From: Dehalococcoidia bacterium
GTDB lineage: Bacteria > Chloroflexota > Dehalococcoidia > SHXV01
Length of the DNA stretch: 46,573 bases
Direction: 5' to 3'
NCBI GenBank assembly: GCA_009693105.1
Contig: SHXV01000006.1
Span: 1-46,573 of the forward strand
A model generated the notes under the pieces. It did no database searches. It saw only the letters and a program-made list of their open reading frames with translations, and was not told where the DNA came from. A program made the position numbers and the translations under genes. Of the stretch, positions 18,794-27,421 are shown one piece after another; positions within the stretch are counted from its first letter, which is position 1; each line of letters opens with the position of its first letter.

Positions 18794-19684
18794 ATGGACG
18801 AACAACAGCGCGGAACCTGGAAGGTCAAGAGCGGACTGGCCCAGATGCTGAAGGGCGGCGTCATCATGGACGTGGTGACACCGGAGCACGCGAAGATCGC
18901 GGAGGAAGCGGGCGCCTGTTCCGTCATGGCGCTGGAACGCGTCCCCTCAGACATCCGCGCCGCCGGCGGCGTGGCCCGCATGTCTGACCCGGAGATCATC
19001 CTCCGGATCATGGAGGCGGTGTCCATTCCGGTCATGGCGAAGGTGCGCATCGGCCACTTCGTGGAAGCGCAGATACTGGAATCGCTGGGCATCGACTATA
19101 TCGATGAGTCGGAAGTGCTGACGCCTGCGGATGAGCGCCACCACGTGAACAAGCATGACTTCAAGGTACCGTTCGTCTGTGGCTGCCGGGACCTCGGGGA
19201 GGCGCTGCGGCGCATCTCTGAGGGCGCGGCGATGATTCGCACCAAGGGGGAGGCGGGCACCGGCAATATCGTGGAGGCGGTGCGGCACATGCGACAGGTG
19301 TGGGACGGCGTCCGCCGCATCCAGAACCTGCCGGATGACGAGTTGGCGGCAGAAGCGAAGGAGCTGGGCGCCCCCCTGGAGCTGGTGCAGGAAGTGAAGC
19401 GGCTGAAGCGGCTGCCCGTGGTCAACTTCGCCGCCGGGGGCGTGGCTACCCCTGCCGACGCCGCGCTCATGATGCAGCTTGGCGCCGATGGCGTCTTCGT
19501 CGGCTCGGGTATCTTCAAATCGGAGGAGCCGGAGCGCATGGCCCGCGCCATCGTCAAGGCGGTGACGCATTACCAGGACGCCGCGATCCTGGCGGAAGTG
19601 TCCCGGGGGCTGGGCAAGGCGATGCCCGGCATCGAGATAAGTACGCTAGCGAAGGAGGAGCTCCTGGCGAGCCGAGGCTGGTAA
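18794..19684 (+). CDS. pdxS: Pyridoxal 5'-phosphate synthase subunit PdxS
   Basis: Makes PLP from ribose 5-phosphate, glyceraldehyde 3-phosphate and ammonia in the DXP-independent route, as a 12-mer with PdxT. 296 residues with [22 protein letters not shown], the ribose-binding [37 protein letters not shown] and [21 protein letters not shown]. Start ATG 18794 (MDEQQRGTW) gives the normal length; the track start adds 34 residues. Followed after 30 nt by pdxT. Confidence 0.97.
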   Translation: MDEQQRGTWKVKSGLAQMLKGGVIMDVVTPEHAKIAEEAGACSVMALERVPSDIRAAGGVARMSDPEIILRIMEAVSIPVMAKVRIGHFVEAQILESLGIDYIDESEVLTPADERHHVNKHDFKVPFVCGCRDLGEALRRISEGAAMIRTKGEAGTGNIVEAVRHMRQVWDGVRRIQNLPDDELAAEAKELGAPLELVQEVKRLKRLPVVNFAAGGVATPADAALMMQLGADGVFVGSGIFKSEEPERMARAIVKAVTHYQDAAILAEVSRGLGKAMPGIEISTLAKEELLASRGW

Positions 19685-19714
19685 CCCTGCCCGGCCCGAC
19701 CGGCAGGGAACACG

Positions 19715-20317
19715 ATGACGCGCATTGGAGTTCTGGCCCTGCAGGGGGATTTCGCCGAACACCTCACGATGCTCCGCTCTCTGGATGTGGAAGCGCGAGC
19801 GGTGCGCTTGCCCCGCGACCTTGAAGACCTCGATGGCCTCATCCTCCCCGGCGGCGAAAGCACAACGATAAGCCGGCTGGCGGATGCGTACGGGCTGGTG
19901 GAGCCGCTCCGGGCGTTCGCGGGGGCGGGCAAAGCGCTGTGGGGCACCTGCGCCGGCGCGATCTACCTGGCGCGCTCCGCGCCTGACCTAGACCGCCCGA
20001 CACTGGGGCTCATCGACATCGAGGTCCGGCGCAACGCCTTTGGTCGCCAGATCGACAGCTTTGAGATCGATTTGCCCATCGCGGGAATCGAGGGCGGGCC
20101 GTTCCACGCCGTGTTCATTCGCGCCCCCGTGATCGAAGCGACTGGACCGGACGTGACCGTGCTGGCGCGGCTGGAGGACGGACGCATCGTGGCCGTGCAA
20201 GAGGGCAACCGGCTGGCGACGGCGTTCCACCCGGAGCTGACCACGGACACACGGCTGCACCGTTACTTCGTCGCGCTGGCGGAGCGCGCCGTCCCGTCGA
20301 AGCGAGGCATGGCATGA
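19715..20317 (+). CDS. pdxT: Pyridoxal 5'-phosphate synthase glutaminase PdxT
   Basis: Glutaminase that supplies ammonia to PdxS. 200 residues with the start IGVLALQGDFAEH, oxyanion loop LPGGEST, nucleophile Cys79 in GTCAGAIYLA and His172-Glu174 in FHPEL; the triad is complete. Stop overlaps the next gene (ATGA at 20314). Confidence 0.96.
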   Translation: MTRIGVLALQGDFAEHLTMLRSLDVEARAVRLPRDLEDLDGLILPGGESTTISRLADAYGLVEPLRAFAGAGKALWGTCAGAIYLARSAPDLDRPTLGLIDIEVRRNAFGRQIDSFEIDLPIAGIEGGPFHAVFIRAPVIEATGPDVTVLARLEDGRIVAVQEGNRLATAFHPELTTDTRLHRYFVALAERAVPSKRGMA

Positions 20318-21321
20318 TCGCACGCGGCACCCGTCCCACCGATCTGCTGGCGCTGGTCTCCTTCGATGGCCGCGTGTTCCGCAATGAGGCGGTCACTTGG
20401 GATCGCCTCAGCCGCGCGCACCAGCCGCCCCGCGCCATAGAAAGCGCGCTGGACGGCGTGCTGTCCTTCGCCACGGGCAAGCACTCCTGGATCAGCGTGG
20501 AGGGGCAACGCATTCGGGCGCTGGTGAGCGGGCGCAAGCGAACGGCGGCCGCGGCGTGGGAAGTGGACACCCTCCTTGCCACGGACGATGAGCTCGCCGC
20601 TGCCCCGGACCTGCTGGCGCAGCTGGCAGAGGAAGCGTGCCGGGCGGGGGCGGAGCGGGTGTTTCTCCGCCTCATGGAGGACAGCCCAGCGCTGCGCGCG
20701 GCGGAACACGCCGGGTTTATCCCCTACCGGAAGGAACGCGTGTACATGCGCGCCGTCCCGCCCGCGGGGTGGCTGGCGGAGGAAGCGGCCCCGGCGGGGT
20801 TACGCCCGCGCCGCGACCATGATACGGGAGCGCTGTTCCGGCTCTACTGCGCCAGCACACCGGAAGCGGAGCGGGCGCTGGAGGCGGCGACGCTCAACCA
20901 GTGGCACGCCGCCCGCGAGCGCGATGGGTGCCGTGACCACGGCGAATTCGTCGTGGAAGAGCGCGATGGGCGGCTCTCCGGCTGGATTCGGGTGGCGCGG
21001 GACGGCCGCGTCAGCCGGATGATGGTGATAGCGCTGCAGCCGGAGTGCTGCGTGAGCGCGGAGGCGGCGCTGGCGGCATCGCTGCTGCGGCCGGGGCGCC
21101 GGGACCTGCCGGGCCCGGTTATCATGATGGTGCCGGAGCGCGTGGGTGGCGTCGCCCCCGCCCTGGAATCGCTGGGGTTCACGCATGAGCAAACCTACGT
21201 GGTGCTGGTGCAGCGCCTGGCGCAGACCGTACCGGTACCGGTGCGGCGACTCAGCTTTGTTCCCACGCGGCAGGGCAAGACCGTACCGGCGGGCCCGCCC
21301 TTTTCCACAGCGGTGCATTGA
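20314..21321 (+). CDS. GNAT-like acetyltransferase domain protein
   Basis: 335 residues. Two GNAT-like halves are suggested: in the first, LLATDDE..., a helix, then [21 protein letters not shown] is the usual GNAT motif B end; the second half repeats the pattern with [18 protein letters not shown] at its end. The acetyl-CoA loop (Q/RxxGxG/A) is not clear. No substrate can be proposed. It sits in a tightly overlapping run pdxT, this gene, R3H/AAA protein and tmk. Confidence 0.65.
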   Translation: MIARGTRPTDLLALVSFDGRVFRNEAVTWDRLSRAHQPPRAIESALDGVLSFATGKHSWISVEGQRIRALVSGRKRTAAAAWEVDTLLATDDELAAAPDLLAQLAEEACRAGAERVFLRLMEDSPALRAAEHAGFIPYRKERVYMRAVPPAGWLAEEAAPAGLRPRRDHDTGALFRLYCASTPEAERALEAATLNQWHAARERDGCRDHGEFVVEERDGRLSGWIRVARDGRVSRMMVIALQPECCVSAEAALAASLLRPGRRDLPGPVIMMVPERVGGVAPALESLGFTHEQTYVVLVQRLAQTVPVPVRRLSFVPTRQGKTVPAGPPFSTAVH

Positions 21322-21329
21322 GGCAAACG

Positions 21330-22955
21330 ATGGAAACACACAGGAACGTTGTCCAGCGAACTATTACGGATGATCTGTCCTTGCTCCTGGACGTGCTGCC
21401 GTCCCGCGTGGTCGCTCCCATCATGATCGATGGACATGCGCACCTGCTGGAGATCGTGTTGGACGTGGGGCGGCAGCCCCAGGCGCGTTACGCCGATCGC
21501 GTGGTGACCCTGAGCCAGGAGGAGGTCACCGATGCCGACCTGGAATACGTCGTCTCCCGCATCGGGGAGTTCGGGCAGGACAACCGGGCCGGCATCGAGC
21601 GGACGCTGCACCGCATCTCCTGCCTGCGTAACCGGCGAGGGCGGATCGTCGGGCTGACCTGCCGCGTGGGCCGGGCCGTGTACGGCACGGTGCAGATCAT
21701 CGATGACCTCGTACGCGGCGGGCGGAGCATCCTCCTGCTGGGACGGCCGGGCGTAGGCAAGACGACGATGCTGCGTGAAGTGGCGCGTGTCCTGGCCGAT
21801 GACCTGGGGAAACGGGTGGTCATCGTCGACACGTCGAACGAAATCGCCGGAGACGGGGACATCCCCCACCCGGCCATCGGCGGAGCGCGGCGGATGCAGG
21901 TGCCGACGCCCGCCCAGCAGCACGCGGTGATGATCGAGGCCGTGGAGAACCACATGCCGGAGGTCATCGTCATCGACGAGATCGGCACGGAGCTGGAGGC
22001 GCTGGCCGCCCGCACCATCGCTGAGCGGGGCGTACAACTGGTGGGGACGGCGCACGGCAACGAGCTGGAGAACCTGATCATCAACCCCACGCTATCCGAC
22101 CTCATCGGCGGCATCCAGTCCGTGACGCTGGGCGATGACGAGGCCCGCCGCCGGGGGACGCAGAAATCGATCTTGGAGCGCAAGGCCCCGCCCACGTTTG
22201 AGGTGGTGGTGGAGATCCAGAGCTGGGATCGCGTCGCCATCCACGAAGACGTGGCAGAGACGGTCGACGCAGTCCTCCGCGGCTACGTCGTGCAGCCCGC
22301 CATCCGGGAGCTGGACGCAGCGGGTGAGATCCGGACGACGACAGCGCCCGCCGTGGAACGGGGGGCGCGGCTGGACGCGCGGCCGCCCCGGCCCGGGCGG
22401 CCGCCCCGCCGGGAGCGCGGCTGGGAGGAGGACGAGGCGGCCCCGGCCGCTCCCGGGCAAGCGGCGCCGCAGGGCAACGGAGTGGCGCGCCGTATCTACC
22501 CTTTCGGCGTGTCCCGTAGCCGGCTGGGGCAGGCCATCCGCGAAACCCACACCTCCGCGATCATCGCGGAGCACCTGGATGAGGCGGATGCACTGGTGAC
22601 GTTGCGCAGCTACTACCGCCGCAAGCCGCAGCCGCTGCGCGACGCGGAATCGCGGGGACTGCCCATTTACGTCCTGAAGAACAACACGGTCGCCCAGATG
22701 GAGCAATCGCTCCTGTCCATGCGGCACGGAACCGCGGCCGATCCGGTGAACCAGGCGCTGCAGGAGGCGGAGGAAGCGGCGGGCCAGGTGATGACACTGG
22801 AGGAATCGATCGAGCTATCCCCCCAGAACGCCTACATCCGCCGGCTGCAGCATGAGGTGGCCCAGCGCTACAACATCGTCTCCCGCAGTCGGGGGCGGGA
22901 GCCGTTCCGCCGGGTGCAGTTCTACCCCGGGGAGGCCCAGCACGAGTACGCCTGA
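21330..22955 (+). CDS. R3H domain AAA ATPase (Ycf45/SpoIIIAA-like)
   Basis: 541 residues. The central ATPase has Walker A GRPGVGKT (138-145), [17 protein letters not shown] and Walker [11 protein letters not shown] (about 215), as in SpoIIIAA and plastid Ycf45. A proline/arginine-rich linker (about 345-385) leads to a C-terminal region with [11 protein letters not shown] and an R3H-type end ([28 protein letters not shown]), which is expected to bind single-stranded nucleic acid. Function unknown. ATG 21330 with GAGG 6 nt upstream is preferred to the TTG at 21318. Confidence 0.85.
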   Translation: METHRNVVQRTITDDLSLLLDVLPSRVVAPIMIDGHAHLLEIVLDVGRQPQARYADRVVTLSQEEVTDADLEYVVSRIGEFGQDNRAGIERTLHRISCLRNRRGRIVGLTCRVGRAVYGTVQIIDDLVRGGRSILLLGRPGVGKTTMLREVARVLADDLGKRVVIVDTSNEIAGDGDIPHPAIGGARRMQVPTPAQQHAVMIEAVENHMPEVIVIDEIGTELEALAARTIAERGVQLVGTAHGNELENLIINPTLSDLIGGIQSVTLGDDEARRRGTQKSILERKAPPTFEVVVEIQSWDRVAIHEDVAETVDAVLRGYVVQPAIRELDAAGEIRTTTAPAVERGARLDARPPRPGRPPRRERGWEEDEAAPAAPGQAAPQGNGVARRIYPFGVSRSRLGQAIRETHTSAIIAEHLDEADALVTLRSYYRRKPQPLRDAESRGLPIYVLKNNTVAQMEQSLLSMRHGTAADPVNQALQEAEEAAGQVMTLEESIELSPQNAYIRRLQHEVAQRYNIVSRSRGREPFRRVQFYPGEAQHEYA

Positions 22956-22962
22956 GCGCGGC

Positions 22963-23565
22963 GTGTTCATCGCCTTGGAAGGGGGCGAAGGGGCGGGGAA
23001 ATCGACGCTCGCGGCGGCGCTGGAAGAGCGGCTGCGCGCTCAGGGCAGGGACGTGGTCCTCACACGGGAGCCGGGCGGGACTGATCTCGGCGACATCGTC
23101 TCCGGAATGGTGCGGCACCGGCAGGGCCTGACGCCCCGGGCGGAGCTGCTGCTGTTTGAGGCGGCGCGCGCGCAGCACGTGCAGGACGTGATTCGCCCGG
23201 CGCTGGAGCGCGGAGACATCGTGCTCTGCGACCGCTTCACGGCGTCCACCGTGGCCTACCAGGGGTATGGGCGCAAGCTTCCGCTGCGGGAGATCGCACA
23301 GGCAAACCGGATGGCGGCGGGGGGGGCAGCGCCGGCCCTGACGCTGTTGCTCGATCTTCCTCCGGACACGGGCCTGCGCCGGGACACCACCGACCCGGCG
23401 GGCGACCGGCTGCGGGGGGAACGCGCCGCCTTCCACGAGCGGGTACGCAGGGGCTACCTGGCCCAGGCCGCGGCCGACCCGGAACGCTGGCTGGTCATCG
23501 ACGCGACGCAGCCGCGCGAGGCCGTGCTGGAGGCAGCGTGGGCGCGCATCCAGGCGCTGCTCTAG
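22963..23565 (+). CDS. tmk: Thymidylate kinase
   Basis: Phosphorylates dTMP to dTDP. 200 residues with P-loop GGEGAGKST near the start, TREPGGT, the DR(F) box CDRFTAST, YQGYGR and a LID region (DRLRGERAAFHERVRRGY). The track start at 22852 lies inside the previous gene. GTG 22963 (VFIALEGGEGAGKST) is the only sensible start before the P-loop, but it lacks a close ribosome binding site and lies 7 nt after the previous stop, so reinitiation is likely. Confidence 0.92.
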   Translation: MFIALEGGEGAGKSTLAAALEERLRAQGRDVVLTREPGGTDLGDIVSGMVRHRQGLTPRAELLLFEAARAQHVQDVIRPALERGDIVLCDRFTASTVAYQGYGRKLPLREIAQANRMAAGGAAPALTLLLDLPPDTGLRRDTTDPAGDRLRGERAAFHERVRRGYLAQAAADPERWLVIDATQPREAVLEAAWARIQALL

Positions 23566-24197
23566 TCGAAGAAGAGCCGAAAGATGAGCGCGCCGGCGCC
23601 GGCCACGTACATCGACTTGATGATCTTACCGATGAGCACGGCGACGAAGAACTTGAGCAACGGCACCCGCGCCGCGCCCGCTGCCATCCCGGCGATATCG
23701 AACACCGGGTTGGGGATAATCGCCATCAGGAACATCGCCGGCGCACCGTAGCGGCGCATCCAGCCGTAGAACATGCGGTAGAGCCGACGGTTTTTCACCA
23801 TGGGGCTGCCGCCGAATCCGATGGCGTACCCGCTGAGTTCGCCGATGCCCTCCGCTACCCCGGCAACGAGCCCCACCATCACGGGCGCGGGTAAGCCGAA
23901 CACGGGGTCCAGCAGGGCGCCACCGGCCGCCGCCGCCGCCAGGCTGGGGAAGGGGAGAACGACGGCAGCGGAGCCGACGAAGGCAGCCATGAAAAGCCCG
24001 ACATATCCCAGTTTCCTCATCTCGCTGGGGCCGAAACCGAAGAGGTAGACCGCGACGGCGAATCCAACGATCATCGTGCCGACGGCGGCGAGCGCGAGCG
24101 TCTCCGCGCGCACGCCGAGCACGTAAATGCGCTCGACGAACTCGGGAAGGGGCTCGCTTTCAGGGCCGGCCGGGGGAAGCAGTGGATCGGTGGGCAT
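23562..24197 (-). CDS. VTT/DedA-like membrane protein
   Basis: 211 residues with about five hydrophobic segments. The VTT (SNARE-associated/DedA) marks are visible: GYVGLFMAAFVGSAAVVLPFPSLAAAAAGGALLDP, then a Gly-rich stretch and the re-entrant type segment APAMFLMAIIPNPVFDIAGMAAGA. DedA-family proteins act in lipid carrier or phospholipid flipping; the specific role here is unknown. Its end overlaps tmk tail to tail by 4 nt. The gene upstream on the same strand is a pseudogene. Confidence 0.82.
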   Translation of the reverse strand: MPTDPLLPPAGPESEPLPEFVERIYVLGVRAETLALAAVGTMIVGFAVAVYLFGFGPSEMRKLGYVGLFMAAFVGSAAVVLPFPSLAAAAAGGALLDPVFGLPAPVMVGLVAGVAEGIGELSGYAIGFGGSPMVKNRRLYRMFYGWMRRYGAPAMFLMAIIPNPVFDIAGMAAGAARVPLLKFFVAVLIGKIIKSMYVAGAGALIFRLFFD

Positions 24198-24233
24198 CAG
24201 CGAGATCGAGCGTACGGGGCGGAGTCACCGGCG

Positions 24234-24711
24234 TCAATCATCGTGATCGCCCGGCCCCGTGCGGCCCAGCTCCAGCCGGAAGCGGCTGTCGTCGGGATCC
24301 GCGTGGATGAGCACGGTGCTTCGCGGCAGCCGCTCCTCGATCTGGTGCTCGATCCGATCGCAGAGGGCGTGGATGGACGCGAGCGATGCCTCCCGAGTCA
24401 GGATGACAGCGCCCCCAGCGAGATGAACCAGGCTTCAACCCCGGCGGCGATCGTCTCCACTTTTTCGTAGCCGTAGGGATGCCGTCACTGGCGGGGCGCA
24501 TTGCCAGGCGCACGCTGAACAGGGTCACGCCGGCGGCGAGCAGGTCCTGGCCGCTATCGACAGCATCGGAGAGCACGGCAATGCTGCCGGTGAGCAGCCC
24601 CACGGTGAGCTTGACCGCCAGCGCCGCCGTACTCAGCCCCACCGCCAGCGCGCCGGCGCCGGCGGGAGTGTATAAACAGGCAAGGGCGCCGTGCTCTCGA
24701 TTCATCCTCAT
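24234..24711 (-). pseudogene. Cation diffusion facilitator (CDF) transporter, decayed remnant
   Basis: The N-terminal part reads as CDF helices 1-2 (VGLSTAALAVKLTVGLLTGS, IAVLSDAVDSGQD, RLAMRPASDG). One base is then missing: the expected HPYGYEKVETIAAGVEAWF follows in another frame. After VEAWF the protein jumps, with a further frame change, to a piece of the C-terminal cytoplasmic domain (ASIHALCDRIEHQIEERLP, STVLIHADPD), ending at 24234. Helices 3-6 are absent, about 130 residues compared with normal CDFs. Two frameshifts and a large deletion make a functional product very unlikely. Confidence 0.82.
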
Positions 24712-24734
24712 CCGGGAATGATGACAGGCAGAGT

Positions 24735-24764
24735 TTGAGCAGCCCTCGGCGCACCGCTTATAAT
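24735..24764 (+). promoter_or_regulatory. Promoter of the tsaE operon
   Basis: TTGAGC (24735-24740), 18 bp, perfect TATAAT (24759-24764). The GTG start codon is 7 nt downstream, exactly where transcription should begin, so the mRNA is probably leaderless. Confidence 0.6.
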
Positions 24765-24770
24765 CGACCG

Positions 24771-25256
24771 GTGCAGCACTGTGAATTCGACTCCCATTCC
24801 CCTAAGAACACCGCAGAGCTGGCGGAACGGCTGGGCCGCGCCGTTGAACGCGGCGCCATCCTGCTGCTGGAGGGGGAGCTGGGCGCGGGCAAGACGACGT
24901 TCGTGCAGGGGCTGGCGCGCGGCATGGGGCTGACGGACTACGTGCGTAGCCCGTCCTTCGTCCTCGTGCATGAGTATCGCAACGGGCCGCTGCCGCTGTT
25001 CCACGCCGATTTCTTCCGCCTCTCCGGCGCAGAGGAGGCGTTAGACCTTGGGTTAGAAGACGTGGCCGCCCCCGGCGTGCTCGTCATCGAGTGGCCGGAG
25101 CGCGCGGAGGAGGCGCTGCCGGAAGAGGCGCTGCGCGTACGCATCGTTGTGGGGACAGCGATGGACGACCGCCACCTGACCTTCTCCGCGAAGGGGGAGC
25201 GGGCGGAGCGGGAGCTGGACGCGCTCCGTTCGACAGCGGCGGGAGGGCAGCCCTGA
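24771..25256 (+). CDS. tsaE: tRNA threonylcarbamoyladenosine biosynthesis protein TsaE
   Basis: ATPase partner of TsaB/TsaD in making t6A37 of tRNAs. 161 residues with Walker A GELGAGKT (35-42), FVQGLARGMG, SPSFVLVHEY, the LFHADFFRL box and VIEWPERA. GTG 24771 is chosen because it coincides with the predicted transcription start; an upstream frame start at 24735 overlaps the -35. Its stop overlaps the tsaB start (TGATG). Confidence 0.93.
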   Translation: MQHCEFDSHSPKNTAELAERLGRAVERGAILLLEGELGAGKTTFVQGLARGMGLTDYVRSPSFVLVHEYRNGPLPLFHADFFRLSGAEEALDLGLEDVAAPGVLVIEWPERAEEALPEEALRVRIVVGTAMDDRHLTFSAKGERAERELDALRSTAAGGQP

Positions 25257-25918
25257 TGGAGCTGGCCATCGACACGGCGGATGAGATGGCGGCGATCGGG
25301 CTTTCGCTGGACGGGATGGCGAAGGCGGAGTTGCGCTGGTCCTGCCCGCGACGCCACAACGCGGAGCTGCTCCCGGCGATCGACGGGTTGTTGCGCCGCG
25401 CCGGCGTGACGAAGGATGAGCTGACGGCCGTATTCGTCTGCCTGGGGCCGGGGAGCTACATGGGCGTGCGCATAGGCGTTGCGACGGCGAAGACGCTGGC
25501 CCACACGCTGGGGCTGCCCCTGGTAGGGGTGAATCGGCTCTCGCTGGACGCATGGCAGCACCGGGGCCACGCCGGGCCCATCGTGCCGGTGCACCGCGCC
25601 GGGCGAAGCGATTGGGCGTGGGCGACCTACCGCTGGCAGCACGACGCGTGGGATGAGCTGTCGGCCCCTACGCTGGGGACGGCGGAGGCGATCGGCGGGG
25701 CGCTGCCGGCGAACGCGCTGCTCTGCGGTGAGCCCGATGACGCGCTGCTCGCGGCGCTGGACTCGCCACGGTTCGTGCGGGGGGAATCGGCCATGCGCCG
25801 GCCGGCCGGGTTGAGCGAGCTGGGCTATGCGCGATTGCGCTCGCACGGGGCCGACGACGCGGCGGCGCTTGTGCCACTGTACCTGAGGGAGCCGGCCATC
25901 GGGCCGCAGGGAGGCTAA
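25256..25918 (+). CDS. tsaB: tRNA threonylcarbamoyladenosine biosynthesis protein TsaB
   Basis: Inactive ASKHA-fold paralogue of TsaD that scaffolds the t6A complex. 220 residues: start MELAIDTADEMAAIGL, RHNAELLPAIDGLL, the family motif GPGSYMGVRIGVATAKTLA (usually GPGSFTGLR; here SYMGVR), and LPLVGVNRL. ATG 25256 overlaps the tsaE stop; the track start lies within tsaE. tsaD and tsaC are not in the window. The next gene begins 2 nt downstream. Confidence 0.92.
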   Translation: MELAIDTADEMAAIGLSLDGMAKAELRWSCPRRHNAELLPAIDGLLRRAGVTKDELTAVFVCLGPGSYMGVRIGVATAKTLAHTLGLPLVGVNRLSLDAWQHRGHAGPIVPVHRAGRSDWAWATYRWQHDAWDELSAPTLGTAEAIGGALPANALLCGEPDDALLAALDSPRFVRGESAMRRPAGLSELGYARLRSHGADDAAALVPLYLREPAIGPQGG

Positions 25919-25920
25919 CC

Positions 25921-26532
25921 ATGGGAGACGAAGCGCTCTGCCGCGCCTGGATCGATGGCGTGGAGGTGAAGGGCAAGGCGATGCTGGAAACGGACGAGCT
26001 GATCTTTCGGGGCGAGGGCCGGCGCTACGTCATCCCACTCCGCTCCGTCACAAGGGCCAGGGCGGAGAGCGGACGGCTGAGCATCGCCCACACCGGCGGC
26101 GTCGCAGTGCTGGACCTGGAGCGCGATGCGGAACGGTGGGCGCGCAAGATCTTGAACCCGCGCGGGATGATGGACAAGCTGGGGGTGAAGGCGGGGATGA
26201 CCGTCTCCGCGCTGGGGGTGAATCAGGCGGAGTTCCTGGCCGACCTGAACGATAGCGTGGAACGGCTGGCGACGGACACCCTGCTGCCCGATTCCGATAT
26301 TATCTTCCTGGGCGCAGAGGAGCGGGAGGCGCTGGACCGGCTGCGCGACATCCAGGGGTCGCTGGCGCGAGCGGGCGCGATCTGGGTGATCCGGCCCAAG
26401 GGATCGCCCCGCATCTCCGAAGCCGATGTCATGAACGCGGGCCACGCCGCAGGGCTTGTCGATACCAAGGTTATACGCTTTTCCGATACGCACACGGCGG
26501 AAAGGCTGGTTATCCCAAGGGAGCGGCGCTGA
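25921..26532 (+). CDS. DUF3052-like conserved protein
   Basis: 203 residues in two parts. Residues 1-75 look like a small beta-rich domain (WIDGVEVKGKAMLETDELIFRG, YVIPLRSVTRA), like PH-type domains. Residues 85-203 follow the DUF3052 pattern: KLGVKAGMTVSALG, DSDIIFLGAE, LRDIQGSLARAGAIWVIRPKG, EADVMNAGHAAGLVDTKVIRFSDTHTAERLVIP. Function unknown. Its stop codon is buried in a terminator hairpin, so it ends the tsaEB transcript. Confidence 0.72.
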   Translation: MGDEALCRAWIDGVEVKGKAMLETDELIFRGEGRRYVIPLRSVTRARAESGRLSIAHTGGVAVLDLERDAERWARKILNPRGMMDKLGVKAGMTVSALGVNQAEFLADLNDSVERLATDTLLPDSDIIFLGAEEREALDRLRDIQGSLARAGAIWVIRPKGSPRISEADVMNAGHAAGLVDTKVIRFSDTHTAERLVIPRERR

Positions 26533-26548
26533 GCCGCTCCTTTCTATT
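26520..26548 (+). terminator. Terminator overlapping the stop of the DUF3052-like gene
   Basis: GGAGCGGC-GCTGA-GCCGCTCC followed by TTTCTATT: an 8-bp stem, 5-nt loop and T-rich tail. The stop codon TGA is in the loop. It separates the tsaEB operon from ndk. Confidence 0.75.
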
Positions 26549-26566
26549 GCTGAGAGGAGGACAGAC

Positions 26567-27016
26567 GTGGAACGAACACTGATTCTGGTAAAGCCTGATG
26601 CGATGCAGCGCGGGCTGGCGGGGGAAATCCTATCGCGGTTTGAGCGGCGGGGGCTGCGCATCATCGGGCTGCGGCTGCTCCAGGTGGATGAGGCGCTGGC
26701 GAAGCGGCACTACGGCATGCATGAGGGGAAGCCGTTCTTCACCCAGCTGGTGAGCTACATCTGCGCTTCGCCGATCATCGCCGCGGTGCTGGAGGGGACG
26801 AACGCCATCGACGCCGCCCGGCAGACGATGGGGGCGACGAACCCGGTGCAGGCGGCTCCGGGGACGATCCGGGGCGACCTGGGCATCGAGATCAGCCGGA
26901 ACCTGGTGCATGGGTCCGATGCTCCGGAGAGCGCGGAGCGGGAGATCGGCCTGTTCTTCGGAGACGGCGGGCTGGTGGCCTGGGAGCGCTCGATCGATCG
27001 CTGGGTGTTCGAGTAG
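26567..27016 (+). CDS. ndk: Nucleoside diphosphate kinase
   Basis: Transfers gamma-phosphate between NTPs and NDPs through a phosphohistidine. 149 residues with TLILVKPDAMQRGL, GKPFFTQLVSYI, the NPVQAAPGTIRGDLG loop and active-site His115 in NLVHGSD. The start is GTG 26567, 6 nt after GAGGAGG; the track start lies in the previous gene. It should have its own promoter because a terminator precedes it, but I do not see a clear one in the 34-bp gap. Confidence 0.97.
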   Translation: MERTLILVKPDAMQRGLAGEILSRFERRGLRIIGLRLLQVDEALAKRHYGMHEGKPFFTQLVSYICASPIIAAVLEGTNAIDAARQTMGATNPVQAAPGTIRGDLGIEISRNLVHGSDAPESAEREIGLFFGDGGLVAWERSIDRWVFE

Positions 27017-27031
27017 CGCACTGGTACGGCG

Positions 27032-27051
27032 GGTGCGGCAAAGCCGCCACC
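27032..27051 (+). terminator. Possible terminator after ndk
   Basis: GGTG-CGGC-AAA-GCCG-C-CACC makes an 8-bp stem with one bulged C, 15 nt after the ndk stop. There is no T-run, so assignment is weak. Confidence 0.35.
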
Positions 27052-27086
27052 GGGGGACATTCGGATGGACCAAGAACACAGCGGTG

Positions 27087-27296
27087 CTAGCGGTGGGCGA
27101 TGCGAGTGGCCTTTTGCTGGGCCTTCATGATCTTACGGATCCGCGCGGCCGCTTTCTTGCGACGACGAACGCTGGGCTTCTCGTAGTGCTCACGCCTGCG
27201 GGCTTCGGCGAGGATGCCGTCCTGCTGGATCCGCTTGTTGAAGCGTTTGAGCGCGGATTCAAAGCTTTCGTTGTCTCCGACAATGACTTCTGCCAA
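27087..27296 (-). CDS. rpsU: 30S ribosomal protein S21
   Basis: Small basic protein of the 30S platform, 69 residues: [50 protein letters not shown]. The start is TTG (27296), 7 nt after GAGGAGG. It is monocistronic here, with its own near-consensus promoter, convergent with ndk. Confidence 0.96.
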   Translation of the reverse strand: MAEVIVGDNESFESALKRFNKRIQQDGILAEARRREHYEKPSVRRRKKAAARIRKIMKAQQKATRIAHR

Positions 27297-27328
27297 GGGC
27301 CGTCCTCCTCTCGGTGATGTAGCGGCTT

Positions 27329-27358
27329 ATTGTATTGAGGTTATGAATACGGTGTCAA
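27329..27358 (-). promoter_or_regulatory. Promoter of rpsU
   Basis: On the minus strand TTGACA (27358-27353), 18 bp, TACAAT (27334-27329), in the 125-bp gap between mnmG and rpsU. The same gap holds a weak 6-bp hairpin GAGCGC-N10-GCGCTC (27385-27406) just after mnmG. Confidence 0.75.
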
Positions 27359-27421
27359 CCAACCGGACCAGCGGAAGACGAACGGAGCGCGGCGGGCACT
27401 GCGCTCTCGCTCATGGGGGTG

